A stretch of 64,000 bases of DNA. Origin: DASXKD01 sp963806145 (GTDB lineage Bacteria; Actinomycetota; Actinomycetes; Streptosporangiales; Streptosporangiaceae). The stretch spans positions 62,001-126,000 of the forward strand of contig CAWDXD010000023.1 of the NCBI GenBank assembly GCA_963806145.1, given 5' to 3'. The notes under the pieces were generated by a model. The model saw only the letters and a list, made by a program, of their open reading frames with translations. It had not been told where the DNA came from and did no database searches. The position numbers and the translations under genes are program-made. Positions 34,684-44,080 of the stretch are shown piece after piece. Each line of letters begins with the position of its first letter. The stretch's first letter is position 1.

Positions 34684-35344
34684 GTGATCGAGGCGGTCGT
34701 GTTCGACCTGGATGGGGTGCTGGTCGATTCCGAGCCGGTGTGGGAGCAGGTGCGCCTGGCAGGTGGTGGCCGGGCATGGCGGTCACTGGGCCCCGGACGC
34801 ACAGCAGCGGCTGATGGGCATGAGCACCGGGGAATGGGCCCGCTACCTCAGCCACGACCTGGGCACCGGCCTGCCGCCGGAACAAGTCGCGGCGCAGGTG
34901 ATCGGGCTGATGGCCGCCCGGTACTCCGAACAGGTCCCGTTCCTGCCCGGCGCCGTGGCCGCGGTCCGGCGGCTGGCGGCGCGATGGCCGCTGGGGCTGG
35001 CGAGTTCCTCCCCGCCCGTGCTGATCGACGCGGTCCTGGACGCCGCGGGCCTGCGGGAATGCTTCGCTGCCGCGATGTCCACCGAACAGGTCCCGCGCGG
35101 CAAGCCAGCACCGGACATCTACCTGGCGGTGGCGGGCCGGCTGGGCCACGCCCCGCAGCGGTGCGCGGCCGTGGAGGATTCCGCGAACGGGCTCCGCTCG
35201 GCGGCGGCCGCCGGATTGCAGGTGATCGCCGTTCCGCACCCGCAATACCCGCCCGGGCCCGCGGCGCTCGCAGCGGCCAGGCTGGTGCTGGCCGGGCTGG
35301 ACGACCTTACGGTCCAGGCCATCTCGGAACTGGCCGCCTGCTGA
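34684..35344 (+). CDS. HAD-family phosphatase with apparent frameshift
   Basis: The GTG at 34684 starts VIEAVVFDLDGVLVDSEPVW, the HAD motif I with nucleophile Asp and acid/base Asp. Around 34760-34770 one extra G in a GGTGG run breaks the frame. Dropping it gives EQVRLAVVAGHGGHWAPDAQ, continuing into the second frame. The rest has motif II (LGLASSSPP), motif III (VPRGKPAPDIYLAVAGRL) and motif IV (AAVEDSANGLRSAAAAG). Joined length about 220 residues, typical of beta-phosphoglucomutase-like HADs. The substrate is unknown. Confidence 0.75.
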
Positions 35345-35587
35345 CCTCCGGTCACCCCGAAGCGGAACAGGCCGCCACGCGGCGAACTGGAGAATCTGCG
35401 CGCGCCCGCCCACCAAGCCGTCACGACCCTCGGCACGTCGAGCAGGCGCCCGGGGAAGCCGGTGACCTAAGGATGTGCTCACGCTATGTGATCGACCCTC
35501 GATTTGGGCGAGGGCGCGCACTGCCGCCGATTAGGGACGGCCGCCGGCCTGTTGCCGCTTAACACCGGGCACACGCATATTGGAGTG

Positions 35588-37166
35588 TCATGCGGGTGGC
35601 CCGCTGGCCAGGTTGACGGTTGCCGTGTGCTGCTGGCCGGATGCGCCGGTGTAGCTGACGGTCACGCTCTGGCCGGGGGTGAGGTCGGTGACCATGATGT
35701 GCTGGAGCGTGGTCTGGGAGGTGGCTGGGTGGCCGTCGACCGAGGTGATCACGTCACCGGCGGTGAGCCCGGCCTGGGCGGCGGGGCTGCCGTGGACTAC
35801 GCCGGCGATCTGCACGCCGGAGCCCTGTGCCGGGGCGCCGCCGTTGCCGGAGCCGAATCCGCCCGCGGGGCCGGCCGGGGTGCCTTGCCCGATCTGGACA
35901 CCGAGGAACGCGGTGGGCCCCACGTGGACGCCGGTGGCGGGCTGGCTGCCGAGGACTTGGGCGGCTACGTGTGTGGCCGCGCTGATCGGGATGGCGAACC
36001 CGCCGGTTGCCTGCTGGTCGGCGAAGCCGGAGGTCTGCGGCCCGGCGGTGTCTATCCCGATCACTTGCCCGGAGGCGTTGACGAGCGGGCCACCGGAGTC
36101 ACCTGCCTGGATGTTGGCGTTCGTCGCGATCATGCCGGTCAGCCGTTCGCTGGTGCCGGACAGATCGTCTGCCGCGGTGATGGACTGGCCGGTGGCGGCG
36201 ACTGTCCCGCCTGCGTAGCTGGGCGTGCCGCCGGCGCCGCCGGCGTTGCCGATCCCGACGACTTCCTGGCCCGCGGACACCTTCGACGGATGGGCGATGG
36301 TGACGGTCTGCAGGCCGGTGGCGCCGGACAGCTTCAAGACGGCGACGTCTTTGCCCTGGTCGTACCCGGCCACGCGGGCCCGGTAGGTTTTGCCGTTGCC
36401 CACGTCGGTGACGCTGATGGAGGTGGCACCGTCGATCACGTGATTGTTGGTAAGTACCACGCCGTCGGGGCTGAGTACCATGCCGGTCCCGGCGCCTTGG
36501 GCCTGACCGTAGTCGACCGTGATGTTGACGTCGACCAGCCCGGGATCGACGCGGGAGGCGATGGCAGAGGCGTCCGCGGGCCCAGAGTTGGTGCCTTGCG
36601 AGCCAGAAGGGGAAGACCCGCCAGCGGGAGGCTGGCCGAACCCTCCGGACGGGACGCCTCCGGAGCCGCCGCCTGGCTGTGAGCCGGAGCCGCTGCCTGG
36701 GCCTGAGCCAAAGCCACTGCCCGGGCCTGAGCCGAAGCCACTGCCCGGGCGTGCGGGAGCCTGGGCCGGGGTGAAACCTCCCGCCGCGGCGTGTACCGGA
36801 GCTGCCAATGGCATCGCCAATGAACCCCCCGGTCGTGCCGGCCACCAGCAACGCGGCCACGCCACCGGCGGTCAGCAGGCCAAGGCGTCGCCCACGGCGC
36901 CTGGCCCCGGGGTTCGTCCCGCCTGGCCCTGGCCATCCGGCCGGGCCAGGCGGGGACGCAGGTGGCGGCCCATATGCCCAGGCACCGCCAGGCTCGCCAT
37001 AGCCAGGCCCGGTATAGCCCGGCCAGTACGGCGGCGGCGGAGGGGGCGGGGCCTGAGCTGGCCAGTAGCCGCCCCCGGGGCCTTGCTGCGGATGCCCCGG
37101 CATCCCGCCTGGATTCTGGTTTTCGCCCGGCCCGGGTACGGGCTGTGCGCCTCGTTCACTGGTCAT
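35588..37166 (-). CDS. HtrA/DegP-like membrane-anchored serine protease with PDZ domain (apparent frameshift)
   Basis: The start region (ATG 37166) encodes a Pro/Gly-rich cytoplasmic tail and a helix, LLTAGGVAALLVAGTTGGFI. Near 36800 a one-base shift is needed to enter the frame AAPVHAAAGGFTPAQAPARP. Then come a Gly/Ser repeat linker, a trypsin-like domain with VVLTNNHVIDGA (His), GYDQGKDVAVLKL (Asp) and NIQAGDSGGPLVNASGQVIG (Ser), and a PDZ domain ending ITSVDGHPATSQTTLQHIMV. Such proteases handle envelope protein quality control. One extra base near ATTGGCAGC would explain the break. Confidence 0.75.
36696..36750. repeat. 24-bp tandem repeat in the protease linker
   Basis: GGGCCTGAGCC-A/G-AAGCCACTGCC repeats with 24-bp period and encodes the GSGFGSGP units of the linker between membrane helix and protease domain. 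Copy number probably varies between strains. Confidence 0.65.
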
Positions 37167-37294
37167 GGTCACATGGTGGGCCAGCGAACCTCAGCCTCCG
37201 ATGAGTCACACCTGTGGGTTTGCCAGAAGGCCGCACGCCCGACATCGCGCGCCGCTGGCAGATGCCTCTAGCGGGGGGACGGGAGCAGGGCTGG

Positions 37295-37520
37295 CTAGAG
37301 CCCATGCTGGCGCAGAGTGTCCTGGGCGCGCTGGGCGGCTGGGGCGCCGATGCGCTGGTAGATGGTGAGTGCGTGTCGCAGGTGGGCGGTTCCCTCGCGC
37401 GTGTAGCCGTCGTCGAGGTAGCTGTTGCCGATTCCGTCCAGGGCGCGTGCCTCCTCCAGGGGCGCGCCGACTTGACGGGCGATAGTGAGCGCCTGGTTGC
37501 GCGTCCACGTCCTCCTATGG
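37295..37520 (-). pseudogene. Remnant of a tetratricopeptide regulator (AfsR/SARP-type C-terminus)
   Basis: The minus frame ending at TAG 37295 reads RNQALTIARQVGAPLEEARA, LDGIGNSYLDDGYTREGTAH and LRHALTIYQRIGAPAAQRAQ, then a short tail QHGL. These are the last TPR repeats of AfsR-type or Xre-TPR regulators. Upstream of about 37515 the similarity stops and there is no N-terminal domain or start codon, so only about 70 codons survive. Confidence 0.6.
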
Positions 37521-37626
37521 TTCCTGCCAGCCCTGAATCTCCCATAGGGCGATCCGGGTCGGCGGCATGACGCCCCGCGGGAAGGCAGGAACCCGCCCAG
37601 TCGTACCCACCTGGGATACTTGAGTC

Positions 37627-40596
37627 ATGCTGCAAGCCCCGGTCAGCAAGCTCGTGGGCAGGGCCGTCGAGTTCGGCCGCCTGACCCGCGTGCTTGACCA
37701 GGCCGCCGCCGAGGAGCCCATAGTGGCCCTGGTGAGCGGCGACGCAGGCATGGGCAAGACCAGGCTGGTCGCCGAACTGGCCACGGTCGCCGCGGCGCGC
37801 GGGTTCATGGTGCTGTCCGGCAGGTGCGCGGAACTCGGCGACAGCGTCCCGTACCTGCCGCTTGCTGATGCACTGCACAGCGCCGCCGGCACCACCCCGG
37901 CCCTGGCGGACGCGATCGCTGCGCGTCCGGTCCTCGGCCTGCTGCTGCCGGACCGGGGCGCCGCACAGATGGCGGGCGGCGAGGCAGCCGGCATGGCCCG
38001 GCAGCAGTTGTTCGGTGCGGTGCTCGGGATGCTCGCGGAACTCGCCGGAAAGACCCCCGTGCTGCTCGTGCTCGAGGACATGCACTGGGCCGACCGTTCG
38101 ACCAGGGACCTGCTGACGTTCCTGAGCCGGGTGCTGCACCGCGAGCGGGTGGCGGTCATCGCCACGTACCGGACCGACGACCTGCACCGCGGCCACCCGT
38201 TGCGCGCCGTGGCGGCCGAGTTGCTCCGGCTGCCCAGCGTCACCGCGGTCGAGGTGGGGCCGCTGCGCGACGAGGCAATGGCGGAGCACCTGGCGGCACT
38301 GGCGCAGTACCCGCTGGAAGCGGCTGCCCTGCAGGTCATCATCCGCCGGGCGGAGGGCAACACCTACTACGCCGAGGAGTTGCTTGCCGCCTCGGCGTGC
38401 GGCTCCGACCTGCCCGCCGGCCTGGCCGAACTGCTGCTCGCCAGGCTGCAGCGGCTCTCCCCGGCGGGCCAGCAGGTCGTGAACGCCGCGGCCGTGGCGG
38501 GCCGGCGGGTCGAGGACGACCTGGTCCGGCAGGCCTGCGGCCTGGAGGAGCCGGAGTACGAGCAGGCGGTCAGGGAAGCCGTCGCGAACCAGTTGCTTGT
38601 GCCCGATGGCGAGGAGGGCTACGCCTTCCGGCACGCGCTGCTGCGCGAGGCCGCCTACGCCGACCTGTTGCCTGGCGAACGGACCCGGCTGCACGCGCGG
38701 CTGGCCGAGCTGCTCTCCGACGAGGTCCGGCTTTCCTCCGTGCCAGGGACCGCCGCCGAACTGGCCCATCACAGCCTGGCCAGCCACGACATCCCAGGCG
38801 CCTTCAGCGCATCGGTGCGGGCCGGCCAGGAGGCGGACCGGCTGGCCGCGCCCGCGGAGGCACACCGGCATTTCGACCAGGCGCTGGCCCTGTGGGAGCG
38901 GGTCACCGACCCGGAGAAGCTGGCGGGCATGCAGCGCGGCTGGCTGGCGTTCGAGTCAGCGACCAGCGCCGCGGCCGGCGGTGACATGCATCGCGCGGTG
39001 CAGCAACTGCACCGGATGCTGACCTACATGACCACGGCCGAGGATCCGGTGCTGGTCTGCAGGGCCAACGAGCGGCTCGCCTACTACCTGCTCGAAATCG
39101 ACGCGCACGCGGCGGCCGTGGCCGCGGCCCGCGCGGCCATCGACGCCCTGCCGGAGGAGCCGCCGCGCTGGGAGCGCGCCCGGGCGCTGGCCACCTACGC
39201 GCAGACACTGCTCACCGCCGACGACCTGTCACCGGCGCAGACCTGGGCGCTGGCGGCGCGGGACGCGGCCCGGGCTGCCGGGGCGCAGTCGCCGGAGGCC
39301 GACGCCCTGGTGACGCTCGGCCAGCTGGAGGAGCGCTCCGGGCGCATCCCGGAGGCTATCGAGCTGTTCACCCAGGCGCACCGCCAGGCACAGGAGGCGG
39401 GGGTCCTCGGCGTCCACCTGCGCGCCGCGTTCCAGCTCGCCCGGATCAACCTGGAGCGCGGGGACCTGGCCCAGGCCAGCGCGACGGCGCACGAGGGCCT
39501 GCGGCGCGCGGAGGAGGCCGGCCTGCTGTTCGCCCCGTACGGTCTTGACCTGCAGTACCTGCACTACCTGGCGCACTTCAACGACGGTGACTGGGACCAT
39601 GCCCAGCAGGTCGCGGACGGGTTCCCGGTCCGGGTCACCACCGAGCGCGAGGCCGTCCTTTCGGCCATGGCGCTGTTCATCGACGTGGCCAGGGGCAGCG
39701 ACGCCACGGTCGCTGACCGGCGTACCTGGCTGGAGCCGTTCTGGCCCGCGGAGAACTTCAGCGCGTTCATCGGCCGCGGGCTGCTGGCCGAGCACGCGCT
39801 GTGGCACGGCGACACCGCCACCGCCCTGGCCCAGGTGGCGGCGTGCATCAAGTCAGAACTTGACTACCTCGGCGGGTACGGGCCGCCGCTGATCCGGGTG
39901 GCCGCGGTGGGACTGGCCGCCCAGGCCGACCGGGCCGCCCAGGCCAGGGCCGCGGGTGACGAGGCGGCCGCGGCTGCGGCCGTCGAGGCGGCCGGGGTGC
40001 TGATCGACACGGCCCGTCAGGGGGCGGCGCACACGCGCAGGCCGAAGTCGGTGCTGGGAGTGGACGGCCGGGCGTGGCTGGCCCGCGCCGAGGCCGAACT
40101 GCTGCGCGCTCAGGGAGATAGCGACCCGGCGGCCTGGGCTGCCGTGGTGACCACGTTCGGCCCGGCGTTCGCCTACGAGACGGCCAGGTCGCGGTGGCGG
40201 CTCGCCGAGGCGCTGCTGGAGACCGGCCGCCGTGACGAGGCGCAGCGCGAGTGGCGGCTGGCCATCGAGACGGCGGAGCGCCTGGGCGCCCTCCCGCTGC
40301 TCGCCGCGCTGACCGCTCTCGGCCGCCGTGGGCGGCTGTCCCGCGACCAGGAGCGGCCGGGCAGCCAGGTGAACGTGCTGCGCGGCCTCACCGCACGGGA
40401 GCACGAGGTGCTCCTCCTGCTGGCCGCGGGCCGCACCAACCGGGAGATCGCGACCGAGTTGTTCATCGCTACGAAGACCGCCAGCGTGCATGTGTCGAAC
40501 ATCCTCGCCAAGCTGGGTGCGGCCAGCCGTACCGAAGCCGCGGCGATCGCACACGCCGAGGGCATCGGGCTGCCGGCTGGCCGCACCGAATCCTAG
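37627..40596 (+). CDS. Large LuxR-family regulator with AAA ATPase and TPR-like region
   Basis: A 989-residue LAL/MalT-type regulator. VGRAVEFGRL precedes a P-loop, GDAGMGKT (residues 38-45). Walker B is VLLVLEDMHWADRSTRDLL. The middle is a helical TPR-like scaffold (IPEAIELFTQAHRQAQEAGV; ETARSRWRLAEALLETGRRD). The C-terminal 65 residues are a LuxR helix-turn-helix (LTAREHEVLLLLAAGRTNRE, then TASVHVSNILAKLGAASRTE). It starts at ATG 37627. The inducer and targets are not evident. Confidence 0.92.
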   Translation: MLQAPVSKLVGRAVEFGRLTRVLDQAAAEEPIVALVSGDAGMGKTRLVAELATVAAARGFMVLSGRCAELGDSVPYLPLADALHSAAGTTPALADAIAARPVLGLLLPDRGAAQMAGGEAAGMARQQLFGAVLGMLAELAGKTPVLLVLEDMHWADRSTRDLLTFLSRVLHRERVAVIATYRTDDLHRGHPLRAVAAELLRLPSVTAVEVGPLRDEAMAEHLAALAQYPLEAAALQVIIRRAEGNTYYAEELLAASACGSDLPAGLAELLLARLQRLSPAGQQVVNAAAVAGRRVEDDLVRQACGLEEPEYEQAVREAVANQLLVPDGEEGYAFRHALLREAAYADLLPGERTRLHARLAELLSDEVRLSSVPGTAAELAHHSLASHDIPGAFSASVRAGQEADRLAAPAEAHRHFDQALALWERVTDPEKLAGMQRGWLAFESATSAAAGGDMHRAVQQLHRMLTYMTTAEDPVLVCRANERLAYYLLEIDAHAAAVAAARAAIDALPEEPPRWERARALATYAQTLLTADDLSPAQTWALAARDAARAAGAQSPEADALVTLGQLEERSGRIPEAIELFTQAHRQAQEAGVLGVHLRAAFQLARINLERGDLAQASATAHEGLRRAEEAGLLFAPYGLDLQYLHYLAHFNDGDWDHAQQVADGFPVRVTTEREAVLSAMALFIDVARGSDATVADRRTWLEPFWPAENFSAFIGRGLLAEHALWHGDTATALAQVAACIKSELDYLGGYGPPLIRVAAVGLAAQADRAAQARAAGDEAAAAAAVEAAGVLIDTARQGAAHTRRPKSVLGVDGRAWLARAEAELLRAQGDSDPAAWAAVVTTFGPAFAYETARSRWRLAEALLETGRRDEAQREWRLAIETAERLGALPLLAALTALGRRGRLSRDQERPGSQVNVLRGLTAREHEVLLLLAAGRTNREIATELFIATKTASVHVSNILAKLGAASRTEAAAIAHAEGIGLPAGRTES

Positions 40597-40602
40597 ATGT
40601 GA

Positions 40603-40854
40603 CTAGCGGACCGCCTGCCCCGCCGAACGCCCGGCGGCGGTCGGCTCGCGCGCCGCCGTACTGGCCGTCTGGCACAGGAAGTCCTCATAGCTGTCTGGCG
40701 CCTGGATGCCGTGCACAGTGTGCCCCGTGACCCGCGCGCGGCGGGCGGCCCGCCGGATACGCCGGGCTTCCCTCTGCTGCCGGGCAACGGTCGCGGTACC
40801 CTGCATGTCCTTGGCACGCTCCGCGGCCAGGGCCAGCGAGATGTAGGAATTCAT
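40603..40854 (-). CDS. Small basic protein, hypothetical
   Basis: An 83-residue protein, MNSYISLALAAERAKDMQGT and onward, with a strongly basic middle (RQQREARRIRRAARRARVTG). The ATG at 40854 follows an excellent GAGGAGG site. Similar short proteins beginning MNSY are frequent in actinomycetes. Function unknown. It is convergent with the LuxR gene. Confidence 0.6.
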   Translation of the reverse strand: MNSYISLALAAERAKDMQGTATVARQQREARRIRRAARRARVTGHTVHGIQAPDSYEDFLCQTASTAAREPTAAGRSAGQAVR

Positions 40855-41074
40855 TTCGGGCCTCCTCGATGCGGTCCCGCTTCCCGGTCCCGCATAATCG
40901 AGAATCGCCGTAAGGCGCCGGCCCTGGCATCGGACGTACGCCCTAATTCACGGCCCCGACCTCGCCTAAGGAGGGCTAGGGTGCCTTAGGCGTGACCGGC
41001 GGCCGGCCACACGATGCCCCGGACGTCTTCATCAAGCAGGAGCCCCCGGTACGACGAGAGCATCCGGTGAGGAG

Positions 41075-41266
41075 ATGGGCGTGCTTATTCGGCTGCCCCG
41101 CATGATGACGGCGATCCCCGCCGCGATGGCGCTGATTTCGCTGGTGCCCGCGGTGCAGCCGGTGCTGCGCGCCACCGCCCGCGGCGCGGCGGGCGGCAGC
41201 GTCATCGAGACGATCACCCGCGGCTACGCCATGGCGGGCTCGTCGTCCGCCACCATGAGGAGGTGA
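41075..41266 (+). CDS. Small hydrophobic protein coupled to the MFS transporter, hypothetical
   Basis: A 63-residue protein with a hydrophobic stretch (MMTAIPAAMALISLVPAVQP). The ATG at 41075 follows GGTGAGGAG, and its stop overlaps the transporter start as GTGA. The coupling and ribosome site argue that it is real. Function unknown. Confidence 0.4.
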   Translation: MGVLIRLPRMMTAIPAAMALISLVPAVQPVLRATARGAAGGSVIETITRGYAMAGSSSATMRR

Positions 41267-42471
41267 GCTGGCCGTCCCGGGTGTTCCTGTCCGGGCAGGC
41301 GGTGTCGCTGCTCGGTGATGGCCTGGCCGTCCTGGCCATTCCGCTGCTGGTACTCGGCCTCACCCGCAGCCCGCTGATCTCGGCGCTGTCCGCCGCCTCG
41401 GTGACCCTGGGCTACCTGGCCGTGGGACTGCCCGCCGGGGTCCTGGTCGACCGGCTCGACGCGTGGCGGGTGCTGGTCGTCACAGACTCCGTGCGCGCCG
41501 TCGCCTTCGCCGGGCTCTACCTGCTCTGGGTGACCGGCGCGGCGCGGCTCTGGGTGATCATGGCGATCGCCCTGGCCGCCGGGGCGGCGTCGGTGTTCTT
41601 CGAGACGGCCCTGGTCATCGTGGTGAAGGACCTGTTCCCCGGCCCCGGGCTGATCCGGGCGAACTCAGCCCTGGAGCTGGCCAGCCAGGCGGCGCTGGTG
41701 GCCGGCCCGGCCGTCGTGGGCGTGCTCGCCGCCGCCGGCGAACTCGGCGCGGCGCTGCTCGCGGACGCGGTGACGTTCGGCGTGTCGCTGGTCACGCTGC
41801 TGGCCGTGCGGGGGAATGTGCCGCACACCTCCCGCCGGGCCGGCGGCGGCTGGCGCGCCATGACCGCCGAGTTCCGCGCGGGCGTCGGTTACCTGCTCTC
41901 GGTCCGGGTGCTGGTCATCATGACCGTGATGCAGATCATCGTGAACCTCTGCCTGGCCACCGAGAAGCTCATGTTCTTCTACGCCAGGGACACCCTCGGT
42001 CTGAGCGCGGCCGGGGTCGGCGCCGTGGTCGCCGCGGGCGGCGCCGGGGGCGTCGCCGGCGCGCTGTCCGCCAGCTGGCTGGCAGCCAGGATCGGGCAGA
42101 TGCGCCTGGTCGTGCTGACGGTCGCCGCCAGCGGGCTGGCGATCGGGTCGGTGGGCGTCACACACTCGCTGGTGACGCTCGCCGCCGCCAACCTGGCGTA
42201 CCTGTGGGCGATCACCGTGGCCAGCCTGGCCAACCGGACCTACCGGCAGCTCATCGTCCCGCGTGAGCTGCTCGGCCGGGTGACCAGTACCGTGCGCCTG
42301 CTGTTCCTCACCGCCGACCCGGTGGGCGTGGTCATCGCGGGCTCGCTGGCGGCGGCCCTCGGCGACCCGCGCCCGGTGTTCCTGGGCGCGGGAATCCTCG
42401 TCACGGTTACCGCGGCGGCGGGCTGGCGTGCTGGGCTGCGGCGAGCGGGGCCAGCGGGCCCGCCCCGCTGA
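41263..42471 (+). CDS. MFS transporter
   Basis: A 402-residue membrane protein with about 12 hydrophobic segments. MFS features include GDGLAVLAIPLLVLGLTRSP, LPAGVLVDRLDAWRVLVVTD (the loop 2-3 motif DRLDxxRVL) and VPRELLGRVTSTVRLLFLTA, typical of the drug-exporter/MFS_3-like group. GTG start at 41263 overlaps the small upstream gene. The 3' end overlaps a small membrane gene on the other strand by 65 bp. Substrate not predictable. Confidence 0.85.
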   Translation: MSWPSRVFLSGQAVSLLGDGLAVLAIPLLVLGLTRSPLISALSAASVTLGYLAVGLPAGVLVDRLDAWRVLVVTDSVRAVAFAGLYLLWVTGAARLWVIMAIALAAGAASVFFETALVIVVKDLFPGPGLIRANSALELASQAALVAGPAVVGVLAAAGELGAALLADAVTFGVSLVTLLAVRGNVPHTSRRAGGGWRAMTAEFRAGVGYLLSVRVLVIMTVMQIIVNLCLATEKLMFFYARDTLGLSAAGVGAVVAAGGAGGVAGALSASWLAARIGQMRLVVLTVAASGLAIGSVGVTHSLVTLAAANLAYLWAITVASLANRTYRQLIVPRELLGRVTSTVRLLFLTADPVGVVIAGSLAAALGDPRPVFLGAGILVTVTAAAGWRAGLRRAGPAGPPR

Positions 42472-42607
42472 CCTTGGTGCCCTTGGTAAAGCCGCCGAAC
42501 AGCAGCGATGCCGCGATGAGGATGACGATCAGGGCGATGAGCCAGATCAGGCAGCCCACCAGCCTGGGCCTGCGCCGCCCCTCACGGCGGCCGTACCACC
42601 TCGACAT
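42407..42607 (-). CDS. Small single-helix membrane protein, hypothetical
   Basis: A 66-residue protein: a basic N-terminus (MSRWYGRREGRRRPRLVG), one strong transmembrane helix (CLIWLIALIVILIAASLLFG) and a short Gly/Ala/Pro tail. The ATG at 42607 follows GGGAGG. It overlaps the MFS gene antisense and is divergent from the DUF4230 gene, with which it may share a promoter region. Confidence 0.55.
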   Translation of the reverse strand: MSRWYGRREGRRRPRLVGCLIWLIALIVILIAASLLFGGFTKGTKVSGAGPLAPLAAAQHASPPPR

Positions 42608-42738
42608 GTCGCCTCCCGCCGGGACCGTGCCAGTCACCGGAACACGATCTCCGGGTACCCCGGAGCGCGGGAATCATTCACCGCTGCCCGGGTAGTGAGC
42701 GGGCGCGCCCCAGGGCCCGGTGACAAAGGAGGGCGGCG

Positions 42739-43416
42739 ATGTTGCGCATACGGAAAACCGGCGGCGGGTTAATAGGCCGGCTCGCCATGGCAGTGGCTGC
42801 GCTGGTTGCCGTGGCCGTACTGGCCATCGCACTGTCCGCGGTGCACCTGCTGCCGCGACTGCGGAACCCGTTCGCCGAGCAGACCACGGTGACCAGCCAG
42901 CCGGTGCTGCTCAAGTCGATCACCGCGCTGAGCCGTTACGAGGCGGCCAGCGGGTCCTTCCAGATCGTGGTGGACCTGTCACAGCACTCGCTGCTGCCGT
43001 CCTTCCTGCAAGGCAGCGACACCCTGTTCATCGGGCAGGGCACGGATATCGCGTTCGTCGACTTCTCCCAGCTCAAGGGCAAGGCGATCCAGGTGTCGGC
43101 GAACCGTTCCGCGGTCACGGTCACGCTGCCGCCCGCCCAGCTCGAACCGGCCGTCCTCAACGTGAAGCAGTCTTACGTGTACGCGCAGCAGCAGGGCCTG
43201 CTGAACCGGATCGGTAACTTCTTCGGCGGCAACCCGAACAGCCAGCAGCAGATCTACATCGCCGCGCAGCAGCGGATCCAGACGGCGGCCCGGCGCAGCC
43301 CGCTGCTGGCCGAGGCCGAGCGCAACACCCGGGGCATGCTCGACGGGATGCTCGGCTCCCTGGGATTCCGCCGGATCACGGTGAACTTCGCGTCGCCGGC
43401 CCCGGCCGGCCGCTGA
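42739..43416 (+). CDS. DUF4230 domain protein
   Basis: A 225-residue membrane-anchored protein. One N-terminal transmembrane helix (AMAVAALVAVAVLAIALSAV) is followed by the DUF4230 domain: SQPVLLKSITALSRYEAASG, IAFVDFSQLKGKAIQVSANR and VTVTLPPAQLEPAVLNVKQS, ending LGFRRITVNFA. The ATG at 42739 is preceded by AAAGGAGGGCGG. The function of this family is unknown. Confidence 0.85.
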   Translation: MLRIRKTGGGLIGRLAMAVAALVAVAVLAIALSAVHLLPRLRNPFAEQTTVTSQPVLLKSITALSRYEAASGSFQIVVDLSQHSLLPSFLQGSDTLFIGQGTDIAFVDFSQLKGKAIQVSANRSAVTVTLPPAQLEPAVLNVKQSYVYAQQQGLLNRIGNFFGGNPNSQQQIYIAAQQRIQTAARRSPLLAEAERNTRGMLDGMLGSLGFRRITVNFASPAPAGR

Positions 43417-43498
43417 GGTCAAGCACAGCCGGTGGAAGCTCCAGCCGAGCCGCTGCGGGTGCTCACCGCAGCCGGTCACGGTCCCGGACGCTGCCCGA

Positions 43499-44080
43499 TT
43501 GCCGGTAGGAGGCACCATCGGGGCCCAGCACACCGTCGCCCGTTCCCGGGTGCTGGCGGCGTTCGCCGCCCAGGGCGGGTATGAGGATGACGGGCGTGGC
43601 AGCGCCCGGACCTGGCTGAGGTGGCGGCCCCGGGTGACCAGGGGTGCCGCCACCGGAGCGATCGGGTGGATGCGGCGGCTGAGTGCGCACCCGGTGATCG
43701 GGGAGGCCCTGGCTGCCGTGGGGTTGTCGGAGTCCTGGGCCAGGCAGATCTGCGAGTGGACCGACCGGTTGCCGCAGGCCCAGCGTGGCGACGCCGACGA
43801 GATCCTGGCCGGCGCCGCACGCGGCGGCGCGGAACTTTCGGGGCTGGCGGGGCTGGCGCAGGAAATGTACGAACGCAGCTCCACCACCTGGTGCCCCGGG
43901 CCCGTGGCGGGCCGACCGCGCTAAGCAACCTTAAGTACGCGGCATTGGGCTGGGCGCTGACCCTGCACGCGGACGGCAGCACCACCGCGACCAGCCCGGA
44001 CCAGGCCCGCATCCTCCGCGATCATGGCCTGCCAGGCGATGCCGTCCGGGCACGGCCGTCTGCGCACGGCGGCCGCCTAG
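43499..44080 (+). pseudogene. Degraded DUF222/HNH endonuclease-type gene (13E12-like remnant)
   Basis: The first 140 codons match a DUF222 N-terminal domain: AAFAAQGGYEDDGRGSARTW, GAIGWMRRLSAHPVIGEALA and SWARQICEWTDRLPQAQRGD. The match then ends at a stop (43924), and about 20 bp on another frame gives a C-terminal HNH-protein end (GWALTLHADGSTTATSPDQA). The whole central part and the HNH motif are gone. It looks like the remains of a mobile 13E12-type gene after an internal deletion. Confidence 0.6.

Noticed and set aside
35474..35562. Short frame beginning MCSRYVIDPRFG, reminiscent of the SRAP start MCGRY
   Set aside because: Only about 30 codons, second residue context differs and none of the SRAP downstream motifs follow.
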